In this document: one piece after another, positions 33,636-49,544 of the stretch
Layout: every line of letters begins with the position of its first letter
How positions within the stretch are numbered: the first letter of the stretch is position 1
Assembly (NCBI RefSeq): GCF_016097555.1
Contig: NC_054702.1
Location: 83,604,124 to 83,668,123, forward strand
Source: Gigantopelta aegis
Lineage: Eukaryota > Mollusca > Gastropoda > Neomphalida > Peltospiridae
Direction of reading: 5' to 3'
Length of the DNA stretch: 64,000 nt
Position numbers and translations under genes: made by a program
Notes under the pieces: model-generated
What the model saw: only the letters and a program-made list of their open reading frames with translations
Told to the model about the DNA's origin: nothing
Database searches by the model: none

Positions 33636-34202
33636 TACAAACATAAAAACAATGCTTTTTTTTTTTTTTTAAACTGTATTTTAATTTATAATTTAAATCG
33701 TAAAGAAGGTTATTTTAGTCGGAAGAGTCTTAATAATTCTTAGAGATACTGAATTTTATTATAAATTTTTATATTACCTATATGTGACATTTTTTTTTTT
33801 TTTTTTTTTTAATGCGCAGCTCTTTGAAGAGTATTTGAATGTAGCATCAATACACTATTTGCCGATGTATGTTTTTTTTTTTTTTTAGAAAGGGGTCGGT
33901 ACTGGAATTCAAACGAACTGTCTCTTCAGTAATAGAGATATATATCCGTTTGAGCAGATTTGAGTTTGGCCAGAAACATCCCTGCAGATTTACGTGAATC
34001 ACCGTTGTTTTGTTCTTGGTGACATCAATATTTATGTTTTGCTACCAGAACCACTGTGAAAACATCCAGCACAGCTTGCCATCAATAAGTTTGCTGGACG
34101 TCGCGGCCGTGAACAGATTAATAACTTCCAAATGCTACTTCAGTATGATCCGCTTTTGACGAGTGGGACTGTCATCTATAATTAGTTTCATCAATAAACC
34201 CG

Positions 34203-34530
34203 TTGATCTTTTCCATCGTCAACACGCGGTTTGTAAGCGCTATAATTTTATTTATGTTGTCGACCATATCACGTAGTTTTTTTCTTCTGTCAAACATATT
34301 CACAATAGAATACAATATACCGTCAACACTGTTTCTTCTCGGATATTACTATATTTTATTTATGTTAGCGAACATACCAGGTAGCGATTTCCTCTCAAGT
34401 ATATTCACAATAAAAATGCAATGCTATTTTCTGTCAACACGGATTGTTTATGTTAATAAGGATACTTATCAGGTGTTTATTTTAGTCATAACCACAGTGA
34501 AAATGCAATACAAATTCCCTATTAACACAT
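34203..34530. repeat. degenerate tandem array, about 110-bp period, 3 units
   Basis: Landmarks GTCAACAC (34218, 34322, 34434), TTTATTTATGTT, ACCATATCACG/ACATACCAGG and ATATTCACAATAnAAT recur in the same order three times. The open frame across it is a by-product. Confidence 0.65.
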
Positions 34531-34536
34531 GAGATT

Positions 34537-34586
34537 AAATATATATATATATGTATATATATATATATGTATATATATATATTTGT

Positions 34587-34617
<31 letters not shown>

Positions 34618-34650
34618 GATACATAGATAGATAGATAGATAGATAGATAT
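34537..34650. repeat. (TA)n / (ATACAT)n / (GATA)n microsatellites
   Basis: A succession of TA, TATACA and GATA steps. Confidence 0.9.
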
Positions 34651-34699
34651 ACGCAGTAGCTTGCATCAACATTGCATATATCATCCAGGTTATCTTCAT

Positions 34700-34955
34700 T
34701 TCAACTTATTTTCGTGCTTGTATCCAATCAAGGTTCAAGCACGCTGTCCTGGACACACGCCTCATCTATCTGGGCTGTCTGTCCAGGACAGTGGGTTAGT
34801 TGTTAGTGAGAGAAAAGAGGGTGTAGTGGTCTTACACCTACATATTGAGTCGTTAAAACTCGCTCTGGGTGGTAGCCGGTATCGGGCTGCGAACCCTGTA
34901 CCTACCAGCCTTATGTCCGATGGCTTAACCACGACACCACCGAGGCTGGTTCCAG
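34700..34955 (-). mobile_element. SINE family B, complete
   Basis: Minus-strand head CAGCCTCGGTGGTGTCGTGG with B box GGGTTCGCAGCCC. The 3' part contains the palindrome-like pair TGTCCTGGACA / TGTCCAGGACA and the tail complement GTGCTTGTATCCAATCAAGG. This is the best copy of family B in the window. Confidence 0.85.
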
Positions 34956-35850
34956 GTTACAAAAGCGATTACTACTATTACTTCTACACGCGTACCCTCC
35001 CCTCCCCAACATATACATACACCACACAACAACAAAAAATTCAGATGATAAATTATATATTTGACGGCGAACAATAAACCACACGTAAAGGTCTAAGACA
35101 TCATTGGCTGTATTGTGACAACCAGACAGTTGTGTTGTGAAAATCAATGCGTCAATCTACAGATCCATTGGACTTTGGCAGGTCTTTGGCGGCGACAGAG
35201 CCAAGATGACACGAATCAAGACAAATGTCCGTTTAAGTGTGAACACCACGTTTATCCGTTCACCTACGGACGGACTTTCGCCACTTTATACCATACTCTG
35301 CTGACCATCAAAGATAATTTGGATTCGCACACGATTGTCAAGTACGCTCAAATGCTATCGATTTGCACAGAGCGCTTTTTATAAGAACTAAAGGAATATC
35401 CATCACTTGTGTTTCCTTTTATGTGACAATGAAAAGAGCGCGAAAACAAAGGGATATGATATTGCAGTAATCTTGATTGAGCGGGACCAATTATAGAAGG
35501 CGGTCAATCTGCCCTATTCTAGCGCAGAACGCGCTCAATAATAATAATAATAATAATAATAATATTGGTCCGTGATTCAATATTCATGAATTTGACGTTT
35601 TCTTCATTTACAGTCATTAAGCGTTTTATTTTCTGAAATGGGCATATTTATAACATATTTAATTTTAACATTTGTGTCCATTTAAAAAAACACCAAAAAA
35701 CCCCCCAAAACCCCAACTTTTCTTAGAGGGATTCACAATGCAGTTTAAAATTAGCAATAGGTTCCAACAATACGTTTATATATCTCATTAAATAATACTA
35801 CAATTAATAGTTCCTGAGTTTGTTAAACACGAATATTGAAAGGGGGTGGT

Positions 35851-35869
35851 GGGGGGGGGGGGGGGGGGG
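35851..35869. repeat. poly(G) tract, 19 nt, at SINE 5' end
   Basis: Nineteen consecutive G directly upstream of the SINE head at 35872. Confidence 0.85.
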
Positions 35870-35871
35870 TT

Positions 35872-36165
35872 TGGGAAGTAGCTCAGTGGTAAAGCGCTCG
35901 CTTGATGCGCGGTCGGTTTAGGATTATTTCTTGTTCCAACCAGTGCGCCACAACTGGTGTAACAAAGGCCGTGGTATGATGTACTATTCTGTCTGTGGGA
36001 TGGTGCATATAAAAGATCCCTTGCTGCTAATCGAGTAGCCCATGAAGTGGCGACAGCGTGTTTCCTCTCTTTATATCTATGTGGTGCTTAACCATATGTC
36101 TGACGCCAAATAACCGTAAATAAAATGTGTTGAGTGCGTCGTTAAATAAAACATTTCCTTCCAAT
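35872..36165 (+). mobile_element. tRNA-headed SINE with intact TAGCTCAGTGG head
   Basis: The head GGGAAGTAGCTCAGTGGTAA then AGCGCTCGCTTGATGCGCGG preserves a tRNA D arm and anticodon arm. The B-box region is shortened. Body and tail (AATAAAACATTTCCTTCC) are standard. Confidence 0.88.
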
Positions 36166-38029
36166 ATTGAACGTGTTTTGCCCATCCAAACATCAGCAAC
36201 AATGACTCAATGAGACATTAGAAGCCACTTTGCTGAATGTGTTTGCCACAGTCGAAGTGTCCTATTAACATGATCAAAATAGAAAATACTTTAAAAAAAA
36301 GAAAAAAGTAATTGTTCCAATATTGAAACGCCGTGTTTGCACACCGAGAGGGCTGTCACATATACATGCATACCTTATACTGAGCAAACAGTTTATACTT
36401 TCCACAAGTTTAGCGTGTGTGTCATTCTTTCGTATCCGACTGTTCGTACGTGTTCAACAGAGGCGAATAAAACGTTATCAAAGTTGTATAGGGTAAATTT
36501 GTACGCACTTTGTATTTTGATTTTCTTTTCGTGAAACAGAACGCAGTATTGTTGACAGTAGTTACCATAGTGGGACATTTTGAAAGACACTTACCTCCGA
36601 AATCCTAACCCCACCCCCACCCCACCCCCATGATGATCCGCATTTTATTTTATTTCATTTATAATTATTTTCGTGTTTCTATCCAATTAAGGTTCAAGAA
36701 CGCTGTCCTGGGCACACACGTCAGCTATCTGGACTAGTTCTTAATCGTTAGTGACTTCGCATTATAAAACACCTTTCTTTTCTGGTTTGGTTTTGATTTT
36801 GACAGTGATTCATTGGAGAAAACATCTTGTGCAGAAATACCATTTTGCATGCAATAACTGTTTTGTCGTTCATATCACTTCTACTCGGTGATTGGTATAT
36901 TACAGTTCCGCCCGAGACCCTATAAAAAGACCGGTTATAACGCACTGGAAAGCAGACTATAATGGGTTTCACGTGCAATGTTCTACTTGATAAATGTTGG
37001 TTTAAAATGTACAAACCAAGCAAAACAATATAGCTAAATGTATAAACCTAAAAATAGAAGTAGTATTATAATGATTACACATATTTGAAAACAATCTGCT
37101 ATAATCTAGCTTGTGCCACTGTCGTCATGTTGTATTGTGGGCGTAAGACTAGTTTAGCTTGTTCTGTTTTACAGCATTCATCAATCAGCCTTTAGATTGT
37201 ACAGACAGTGTTAATCTAGACTGGAGTGACATGGACGTGTCAGTACTTTGCGTTACGGTGCCACGTGGTGCGTCATTTGTTGGTGCATTATCATTGCATG
37301 TTCTCACATGATGGTGTTATAATAGAGAGATATTGTTTTCACGAGAAACTCATTCGTTCTACACGAATGATGTTATGAAATTTGTTACTCGATAACTAAT
37401 CATTCTACAGACAAAAACTAAATCGATTATGAAACCATTCATATGCTGTATATTAAAAAAGGTCATCATGTTACCATAAGAAATGCTATATATATCAACA
37501 AAACATTATAATTCCATAGGCGCCGGAAGTGATCGGTGGTAGTAGGGACACTACTGCCCCCCCCCCCCCCCCCAATTCTGAAGATAATACACACACACAC
37601 ACACCCATTCCGCTGAAAAGCGAATTAACGTATTACTTGTCACTCCAGTTGCTAGTATATTTTATATAAAAATAAGGCTATGGAAATCTGGAGGTCTATA
37701 ATATACTGGCTTCGATGACAATACGTCTTTCCTATTTTATAGGAACACTGCTACTCTAAAGACTTGTTAGAAGTTGTTCAATCAGGGTTATGATGTCCAG
37801 GGTCTCCTGAAGGCATTCAAAAAGCCTTATAGTAGACATTTGAAGGCTATATCTACTGAATACGACGAATCACTGACCAATGCTATTCCATAGTTTGAAC
37901 TTGTGCATGCTTGTTCATCTCTTCGGTGAAACACTTTTACATTTATTTATTTATTTATTTATCATTTTACATGAAGTGACAGACTAGACAGCTGTGGTGG
38001 AAGTACTCGTGACGGGTGTCACCGGTGGG
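36166..38029. other. no gene seen; SINE B fragment at 36662-36750, C17 at 37557-37573
   Basis: ATTTTCGTGTTTCTATCCAA (36668 on) is a minus-strand 3' fragment of SINE family B. Otherwise no exon or RNA gene recognised. Confidence 0.45.
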
Positions 38030-38450
38030 ACAGGATATGCCCACCTTTCGCAAACACGTGATGTCATCACTATATCAGTTATTCACCAATGCATATCATC
38101 ACAGCTGTACTTATTCTAATGAGATCTGACCGGTGCTAGTTTTGATTTAGTAAACTACTATGGGAGTGGCAGTCCTCTTTGTCAAGAGGTGTGAAATGTC
38201 CTGTAAAGGATCTCCACGGGAGTGGCTATCCTCCTATAGTCTAGGCACTAGATATTCATTAAATAAACCCCTATTTTGCAAAATGCCCATTCGACTTCAT
38301 TGTGCAGACATGGTCCTGGGCCACGTTCCACGAAGCGATCGTAATACTAAGATCACCTTAAGTACATACGGTAGTTATGCAGTTACGGTGATCTTAGCGC
38401 TAAGATCGCTTCGTGGAACGGGGCCCTGATCATGTATTACGGTTTTATCG
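38030..38450 (+). repeat. dispersed repeat X, copy 1, split by a MITE
   Basis: Matches 49545-49865 over TTTAGTAAACTA, TAAAGGATCTCC, GGGAGTGGCT, CTATTTTGC and CATTGTGCAGA, then resumes after the MITE with TGATCATGTATTACGG. Function and family unknown; no open frame. Confidence 0.7.
38318..38426. mobile_element. palindromic MITE inserted in repeat X
   Basis: The left arm GGGCCACGTTCCACGAAGCG and the right arm (reverse complement GGGCCCCGTTCCACGAAGCG) continue into AAGATCACC on both sides. About 109 bp. Comparison with the uninterrupted copy (GAACCTGATCAGG at about 49830) shows the empty site and a very short duplication (CCT or just T). Confidence 0.8.
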
Positions 38451-39262
38451 TTCATATTTGACAATCTTTTGCGTGTTTCAACATTTTATTCTTTATGCAT
38501 TTTTAAAAGAACATTATTTGTTCTTTATCGTTATCTTTTGTTTAGACTTCAGTCACAGACTTCTCCATATATTTACTCGTCCACTCATTCGTGTTTGAAC
38601 AGAAAGCTATCACTCAGAAAGTAAGCAACACAAGTTTGTGTTACTTGGTCACTTACTTTTAATAAACTAGAACTTACATTATTTAGTATGTTTACTGTGT
38701 TTGTGGTATAATTAAATGTACTAGTTACGATGCCAGCAGTTTCGGCTGTATAATAAGGTAAAATAACTGAAATAGTAGAAACTATTCTAACAAAATCGTT
38801 GCGCAAACAAGAATGTCGGCCGTGGTTTCGGGTCGACCGGTCAGCAAACATGTTAATCCGCAAACTGTGATGAGATTTCGAGGCACTGAGTCACCGCTGA
38901 TCACCCGATCTACACGGTACAGAAATCACATCATCACTGGTGTCTGTTGCCCTTGATGACCCGCGTTAGCTTTCAAAACTAAATGCAAGCGCAGGTAAAT
39001 AGATCTGTCGTTAAACAACGCTTTACATAGGCATGCGATCTAATACCCATTGGAAAATAATGCTGGATACATGGGATATGTCTTTTTAAAGTTGAAAACT
39101 CTATACCATACCGTTTTCTTCTTCTTTTTTTTCTTCTCCCCCCCCCCCCCCCCAGTATTTCAGATTAAAAAATGAACCAATTCCCTCCTGTTCATATCCG
39201 AACTACACTCTTTGTAAAAAACGAGTAAATGAACTGAAATAAAAGTGCATGTTGCTAATGTA
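38451..39262. other. no gene seen
   Basis: No exon recognised; contains C16 at 39138-39153. Confidence 0.45.
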
Positions 39263-40760
39263 TACTCTTAAAAAGAAGAAACGCAAAACCACATTGTCGT
39301 AACATTTGGAGAATTAATTTAATTATTGAATGGTGAGTCCGATAATTACCAAATGTTGCAGGATTGTTCACAATTCACTCTAGTCCATTGTGAGTAAGTG
39401 ATAGGACACACCACCAAGGTCAAGGTCATCTGGAGTCAATACCGGGTGTGGCCTCCGCGTGTGTTGACAACTGCCTGGCACCGCCTGCCCATTGAAGCAA
39501 CCAGAGTACGGATGACGTCCCGGGGGATGGTGGCCCACTCGGCCTGCAAGGCTGCTGCCAGCTCGGGCAGGGTCTGGGGCTGTGGTTGTCGCTGTCGGAG
39601 GCGTCGGTCCAACTCGTCCCATAGATGCTCAATTGGGTTCAAATCCGGTGATATCGATGGCCAAGGAAGGACATTAATGTTGTTGTTCTGTAGGAAAGCC
39701 GTTGTGAGACGTGCTGTGTGAGGCCTGGCGTTGTCATGTTAGAACACTGCGTTGGCGTTGGCCATAACTGGAACGATGTGTGGCCGGAGGATCTGGTCAA
39801 TGTAGCCCTGTGCATTCAGGTTGCCCTGCACGTGGACCAGGTCAGTTCTGCCAGTGTGTGAGATGGCTGCCCACACCATGACACTACCCCCGCCGAATCT
39901 GTCCACTTCCTGCACGCAGTTTGCCGCATACCGTTCACCACGACGCCTATACACGCGACATCTTCCATCATGACGTCGGAGCAGAAATCGGGACTCGTCA
40001 CTGAACCACACCTGTCTCCATCGCAGTTGAGGCCATTGTCGATGAATCTGGCACCACTGCAGTCCGAGTCGACGGTGTTGTGGTGTTAAGATGACACCTC
40101 GAACTGGACGTCTGGCACGAATTCCTACCTCACGTAGGCGGTTCCGTACGGTCTGGTCGGATATCCTGCGCAAACCTGGTATTGCTGCGGCTGTGGAGGT
40201 GGCAGTAGTCAATCGTTCCCGAAGGTGGCGTACCCGGATGTAGCGGTCCTGCCCGGGGGTAGTGACCCGTGGTCGACCGGATCTAGGGAGGTCACGTGTT
40301 GATCCATGTTGCTGGTAACGGTCCCACAGTCTGGAGATGGTGCTTGGGGACACATGGAATGCCCTGGCAACGGCCGTTCTGGATTCGCCTGCGTCTAGTC
40401 GGCCGATGGCATTGTTTCTCTGCGGTTCACCGAGACGTGGCATGTCCTGGATTGTTAACTGTCGGCCAGATACAGAGGCCAGGCAAGCGAACACCCTGCA
40501 CTTTTATACTGTCGGTGTTCATGTTGCACGTGCAGACAACGCACGTGCAGTGGTGACATGGTTTGCACGTGGCTGCGTTTTTGCGAATATTCACATTTTT
40601 GAACTTTATTGTACAGTAGCTGCGTTTTATCGAATGTAACCGTGGGAATGTGTTTGGGACATGCAATGACCTTATATTCACAAAGCATGAACCGGTAGGA
40701 AACATAAAATCGGAGTTATAACCCATTTGTACCCTTTTGCGTTTTTTTTTTTGAAGAGTA
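39263..40760 (-). mobile_element. Tc1-like DNA transposon, second family (nearly intact)
   Basis: A 1,498-bp element with inverted termini: left TACTCTTAAAAAGAAGAAAC, right (reverse complement) TACTCTTCAAAAAAAAAAAA followed by CGCAAAA. It is flanked by TA on both sides. One minus-strand transposase (39436-40443) fills the middle. Termini and protein differ clearly from the family at 13875 and 59058. Confidence 0.92.
39436..40443 (-). pseudogene. Tc1-like (DD34E) transposase with one in-frame nonsense codon
   Basis: 335 codons plus stop from ATG 40443 (MPRLGEP) to TGA 39436-39438. There is an N-terminal homeodomain-like helix-turn-helix (AVARAFHVSPSTISRLW, residues 24-40) and a GRPRVTT motif (57-63). 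The catalytic residues are Asp149 (FSDESRF), Asp237 (HDN) and Glu272 (PIEH), with 34 residues between the last two, the classical Tc1 spacing. Codon 235 is TAA (39739-39741), most simply a C-to-T change of the CAA Gln that precedes HDN in related transposases. This removes the second and third catalytic residues from the translated product, so the copy is inactive although otherwise readable to its end. Confidence 0.93.
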
Positions 40761-42220
40761 TATTTTGATATAAAGATGCAGCCAAGCAGACGAAAGGATT
40801 TTTGCCCTTCAGTCACTTGTTATCCCACATGCACATAGACAATACTTTATTCTACAAATTCCAGAACTTGTTATATTCGTGTGTGTGTGTGGGGGGGGGG
40901 GGGGGCATTTTGTATTTGTAAACATATAGGTAGACGCCTTAATATAAGCATACGCATGTTGGCTGATCCCAAAACCGCAAATGTAGCGGTAATAAATATT
41001 GATTTTAAACCAAATTCCAGAATACAAATGCAAATAATTTTTTTTTAAACTGGCTTCGATGACCAACTGTTTGAGTGGTTGGGTTTAAGGCTACGAAGTA
41101 TTGGGATCCGTATCCCTGTAGGCTGACTTCAATACCCTGGAGGTGAAAAACCAGAATCTACTCTTTATGCCAGTTCCATCGTCCCACGCCCCCGCTCATG
41201 TTTATCCGCCTATCCATAAAATTTCCCAAATAGTAGAATCTTTGTACACCTCATGTTCATTCGCTTATCCTTAAAACTGATTAACTTTGATTAAACTAAT
41301 CTATATAGTTTTTTACATTTACGCTGGTTTTACGATTATGGTTTTGGAGGCGTGGGCAAAAATATTAGTGGTCTAAGGGCGCCATACACTAAAAAAAAAA
41401 CGCCCATGCACAATGAGTTCTATGGTCGAAATAATTCATATTATATATATATAAAAACACCTCTGAAAAAAGCAGTAAAAATTATGTCCAACGTTTCATA
41501 ATATAACATGCTAGTCGGACACTTATCTATAACGTAACGCTGCACTTTCAACCAAATGTGTACTTAGGTTCATGTTCCTGCCACCATGTACAATGTCCCT
41601 TCCTTAAGAACATAAAGTAACAACTAGCATTTCGACCCGTCATTACTAGAGGCGTCATATCACATATTAAACATTAAAGGATTTGTTGTGTTCTACAATA
41701 AGACTAAACTTGAATATTTTTTGGTTTTCTTTATTATTATTTTTAGAGGAGTGGGTGTGGAGAGTATTTTAATTACCAATTATGATAATCCGCAATAACT
41801 GTAATACAGATGAGTCAGCAAGAAAAATAATCAATTCTTGCCTGCTGGAAACTTGAACTGTTTAACCTGGAGCACAAAGTGCTTGATCTCAAACTCAACA
41901 AACAGCTATGCGTCTCAAATTATGATTTCCCCCATCTCTAAAAGGCACTCAGAATAGGCTCTACTTGTACCACAAAACAAAATTATTCATAAAAAGATAA
42001 CATAAATAAGAAAATAAATTTCACAAAACACAGAAAAATCTGCAAAGACGAGAGATATTTTTTGGAGTTGTGAGAATAATACAAACCAGGAAAACCCTTG
42101 TACATGTTGTAAACAGAAAAAAACCCAATTACAATTTCAATAACTTTTATTACCATTCACCTCATAACAGTTACAAAATCAGTGTTACACACTTATTACT
42201 GTATATAAAAAATGCCAAGT
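40761..42220. other. no gene seen; G15 at 40891-40905
   Basis: No exon, RNA gene or repeat family recognised beyond a (GT)n-(G)15 tract. Confidence 0.5.
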
Positions 42221-42619
42221 TTAAAGGGACTATCCTGAGTTTTCAGCCCTAGCAAGACTTCTGTTTGTCCCCCCCAACCAACAAAATAAACACGTTCTGT
42301 CTTCTAAAACACTATCTTACCATAATGTTTTAAATATAAACCATCATACAGATAAATACATTTGGGACGACCTTTGGCGTAGTCATATACAATTTTGTTT
42401 GACCATTGGAAGAAATAATTCATGCACCACAAATATTGTAGACAAAAATGTATACTGAAATAATACAAAACATTACAATGATCTGAAATGCATTGGTTAT
42501 AAAGCTGTCCATATTATGAACACAAAAATGTAAGTAAATTGTAATTTTAATAATGTAAAAACATTTTATTTGCTGAAAACATTTTAAAATGTCTACAAAC
42601 TCAGGATAATCCCTTTGAA
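42221..42619. mobile_element. TTAA-ended MITE, TATCCTGAGTTT subfamily
   Basis: The left end TTAAAGGGACTATCCTGAGT and the right end (reverse complement TTCAAAGGGATTATCCTGAG) are inverted repeats. Length 399 bp. Closest to the element at 21519-21909. Confidence 0.75.
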
Positions 42620-45337
42620 GCTCAAGTCAGTCAAATATTGATGGTATTAAAAATATTTCAAAAGTACAGCACCAAGAGAACAATTGATAATAACACATCG
42701 GTGGTAAAACATCTAGCATATACTAGTACGTATATTCATGACATCACAGGTCAGCATCTTTATGAAATCCACACATACTCTGTTATAAAAATAATCAGTT
42801 TTAATTAGGACAATGGTTCTTCATACACCTGCCATATGAAAAATAACATTGGCATCAATTTGTGTATTTGAAGCTCTTGCATAATGAAAAGGTAAATATG
42901 TATTGCATACATGTAATACTCGGTTGTAATAAGATAAGTATCATTTTTGTTTTTAAAGTTCAAACAATAATGGAAAATGACAGACACAGGTATGCCACAT
43001 CCTCATACTATTTCAGGGAAATAGAATTTACTCTTTTTTTTCCATCTATTAAATAAACACAAAAACAAGTAAACATTTTTCATTTGAAACTATGCCATTA
43101 TTTTTTTCCTAATGTTAGAAAATAATTTTTGAGACCATTCAAAGATCAAAGCTTCATGGGGAGCATGCTCCGAATCTCTGGACTCTATAGGGCTCAAACC
43201 CACCTCCACACTTATAATTCCATAGAAACAGCTAGTCTAAGATAGACCATCCAAATGTGAACTTGAAATGATCCATTTCAGTTTCTCGAATTTATAAGTA
43301 GCTATTATAAAAGCACATATAAAAAGTAATAAAATTTTGATTATACTTTATGTGACCGTTTACATCATATGGGAGCGGTGGGGACAAAAAAAAAACATTA
43401 ACAAAAAGAAAAATAACAGTGTTAACTTTTTTCACAACTAACACAACCATCTATAGTTTTTGTCGTTTTGGATGTCTTAAACTTATGAATGTCAGACAAA
43501 CAACAACACAAACACACCAATTAAGAAACATGTACATCTGAAAGAAGGTAATTCTGGTTCTAATTTTGTCACAAGTCGTCCACCAACTACCATCAAGTTA
43601 ATTACCCATCTGGACAATGTGATTAACCGTCATCCTCTCAGCCGACTAGTAATCAGGAATGTACTGAGGACTGTAAAAATATATATTTGACTTTTAAAGT
43701 ACCTATTTCTCCAACCACATCACCATATAAAATCCAACATGTCCTTCACCATCATAAAATAATATAAATTTAAAAAACGTAATTAAAGCAAAATAATATA
43801 TTATTATTTACAGATATGAATAAAATACACATATTAAAGTATTTTCAGTATTGGCAATAAGGTTTGAAGGTTAATGTGACATGTTTTGGCTATATATACT
43901 CAATATATTGAACTCCATTAAAAAAGCACCACTCAATGTTCGGTTGTTATTTATTGCATACGTGAGGTTGCTCTGCAACACATAATAATCCTAACCCTTG
44001 TATACAATTTGGGGGTTATTTATTGCCTACCAGAATACATCCAATTACACAAAATCAGTTAAACCTTTTCTCTTTTTTTCTCATATCTTTTTTACAACTA
44101 GAAATCTGACTGGTGTGTTTTCAGTGGAGATCAGTATATTTAAAATTTAAGTACAGAACTACAGAACTGAACAAAAGGCATAATTATATATTTAACTGCC
44201 TATAAAAACAAACTATTTAATGCCAATAATAAAAGAGCAAAACAATATCCTATTTTGAATAATGCATACCGGTACTTAACAAAAACAAATACACAATAAA
44301 TCCCAATAAGTATTAATAAGACCAGTAAATAAGTAAATAGCATACTGAGTAAATAACATACAATTAAAATGCTTAATACAATTAAAATGTCTATTACAAA
44401 TAAAATGTATAATTACAACAAAACACAATATTATCTGATACCAAAATGTTGCTTTATGATGGTAAACTTGTGTCATGTCACTTGTATTATGTGTTATTAC
44501 ATTATAAAACTGATTTAATCAGATAATTTACTGCTGTGACAAAACCATCACAGAGTTCAATGAACAGTCAAATTCACACATTTCATACTTGTTATACACA
44601 TATATAACTAAATGTTAATTTTTTTTTTATTTGCTTGTACAATTTATTTGAAATGCATCAGAAAGTTTCAGTGAAAATTTGTTTTTGTTTTAAAACATTT
44701 TTTAAACAAATCTATATGAAATACTTATATTTCCACATCAAAGTATTTTTTTTAAAATTAAAGTTTTGAATTTATGACACTTAATCTTATTAAATTTTCC
44801 CAAACAAATAACAGATACACCAGAAGTTTTATGAATGTGTAACATTATGAATAACCAAAAACATTACATACAAAAGATTGAATCAGTGTCAAAAAACATT
44901 GAGCCTTGCAGAGTTTGAAATAACTGCTGACCTTTTTGTGCTTGGTAACATGTGGTTATACAGTTTTGTTGCATACTTTTCTCAATCGGAAAACAACCTA
45001 AGCATGGTACAATAATAGTAAACCATACAATTTTCCACAACATTTTGCAATACAAGTAAAAGTAACTTAAATAGAAATATAATTTGTTGTTCATAAAGTA
45101 TTTCAACATTAACATTACTTTAAAAAGTATATGTAATTACAATTTTCGTCAACCTTTTGCAATCCATGTAATAGTAACTTAACAGAGATAAAAATACCAA
45201 ACAGAATAAAGTCCAAACTTATTAATGTATACTCAACATTAATGTTACTTTAAAAAATATATTAACATTGCTTTAAAAAAATTATAAGTGTTGAGACTAG
45301 AAACAGTAAATAAACAGAGAATATCATTTATAATCAG
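42620..45337 (-). other. AT-rich region 3' of NENF; probably includes its 3' UTR
   Basis: No repeats or coding signals recognised over about 2.7 kb. Several minus-strand AATAAA hexamers exist (for example near 44643), but I cannot choose the real polyadenylation site from sequence alone. Confidence 0.35.
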
Positions 45338-48203
<2,866 letters not shown>

Positions 48204-48264
48204 CTTCACCACTGCTGACATCAAAGACAACTCCTTTAATAGCCATATACAGAGGTTTAGATGC
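48204..48264 (-). CDS. NENF: neudesin (NENF), exon 2
   Basis: 61 bp, phase 0 in and phase 1 out, acceptor CTGTTTTAG and donor GAAG|gtaaag. It encodes ASKPLYMAIKGVVFDVSSGE, the beta-hairpin region of the b5-like fold (vertebrate: PIYLAVKGVVFDVTSGKE). It joins in frame to exon 1 (...YDGSD) and exon 3 (D FYGKG), completing an uninterrupted domain. Confidence 0.97.
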
Positions 48265-48353
48265 CTAAAACAGAAAAGAAAGTGAACATAAAAAGTCTGA
48301 TGATTTAACTAAGAGTACAGCCATTTTGTACAAGACATCCCTTTTGATTCAGG

Positions 48354-48697
48354 TTAAAGGCATACTGTCACGGATTTAAGGACCTTATTTCTCTAAAAAT
48401 GGATAAAAAATAAAAATTACATTAATTGTTGGAAACCAAATCTAGCTATCACATCACCTTAACTGAACCATGATGGTGTGAAATCCATGCCAATGCTCTC
48501 AGCAATTTTAGTTTTTTAATTATGGACTATTGCCATAATTCAATTATTTTTACAAAATATCATTAATAAATGGAGTATGGTAGTTATGAAGATGGTTGAA
48601 TAAAATACATTTATTGACAAATCAAATTATTTTTGTTCAGGTAAGACTTTATTAGACCATTAAATAGGTCAGCGGTCTGTGACAATATGCCTTTGAA
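48354..48697. mobile_element. TTAA-ended MITE, CATACTGTCAC subfamily
   Basis: The left end TTAAAGGCATACTGTCACGG and the right end (reverse complement TTCAAAGGCATATTGTCACA) are inverted repeats. 344 bp, no coding capacity. The TTAAAGG tip links it to the other TTAA MITEs in the window. Confidence 0.72.
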
Positions 48698-48733
48698 GCT
48701 TATTTTTCAGAGTATAACACTTGATTCACAACT

Positions 48734-48957
48734 AAAGGCTTGTATAGACTCTGTGCAGCACGTGTGTGCAGTCCAACTAAAAAAAGAAGAAATACCTTAG
48801 TTTCAATGAGAGCATCTAGACTGGATGCAAATCGCATGTTGCCAGCCACAATGAAATAATTGTATATGGGTTATAATGCCCAAGACACAAGCCACAGACA
48901 CATCAGATGCAACAGTCTGATCACACGCATGCAGGCATCCATTCTGTATGAGCCTTT
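48734..48957. mobile_element. MITE, AAAGGCTCATA family, fuller copy
   Basis: The left end AAAGGCTTGTATAGACTCTG and the right end (reverse complement AAAGGCTCATACAGAATGGA) are imperfect inverted repeats. The core GTATATGGGTTATAATGCCC matches the partial copy at 9582-9732. Confidence 0.65.
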
Positions 48958-49544
48958 ACGAAGTGCTACTGATAATGCCTATGTCAGACATTCCACATCA
49001 CAAAGGTCTTAGTACATTAGATGAATTGCTATGGATTATTAGTGTTGTAAATTGTGAAAATTAGGTCTCGATGACCTAGTAATGGTCATGAAAACATTTA
49101 AGATATTATTGTACTGAATATTAATCCTTTTTGTAGTACTTTTTTTTAAAATTCACATGCCAAGAGAAGCTAAAAATAACTCTTTAAAATGGTCTCCAGG
49201 GTGTGACGGCTTCCCTTAAAAAAGATCTTGCATGCAACGTTTGATGGTTCTGCATGAATTAGTAAGAAACATTTGACCATGACAACAATTTCCTTTAAAG
49301 ATTAACTATATAATAAAATTATCTACTTCTGCTTTCATATAAATGCTGCAAAACATCTTTAAAAATACCTATACTAAACATTTCAAATCTTAACTCAAAA
49401 GAATAATGCTATACTTGACATCATTTTAACAAATTACATCACTAATCATACAAACGTCATCACTCTTCAAGAGAGTTAACTCTTGGTCCTTTTTCCTTTT
49501 AGTCAAAAAGCGAACTGAATGCAGGATTTTCACTTTACTGTAAA

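Noticed and set aside
35115-35384. Open frame with CPFKCEHHVYPFTYGRTFAT, faintly like the Cys-rich ectodomain of DEG/ENaC channels
   Set aside because: The resemblance is limited to a few Cys and Tyr positions, the membrane segment is missing and no neighbouring exon was found; too weak to annotate.
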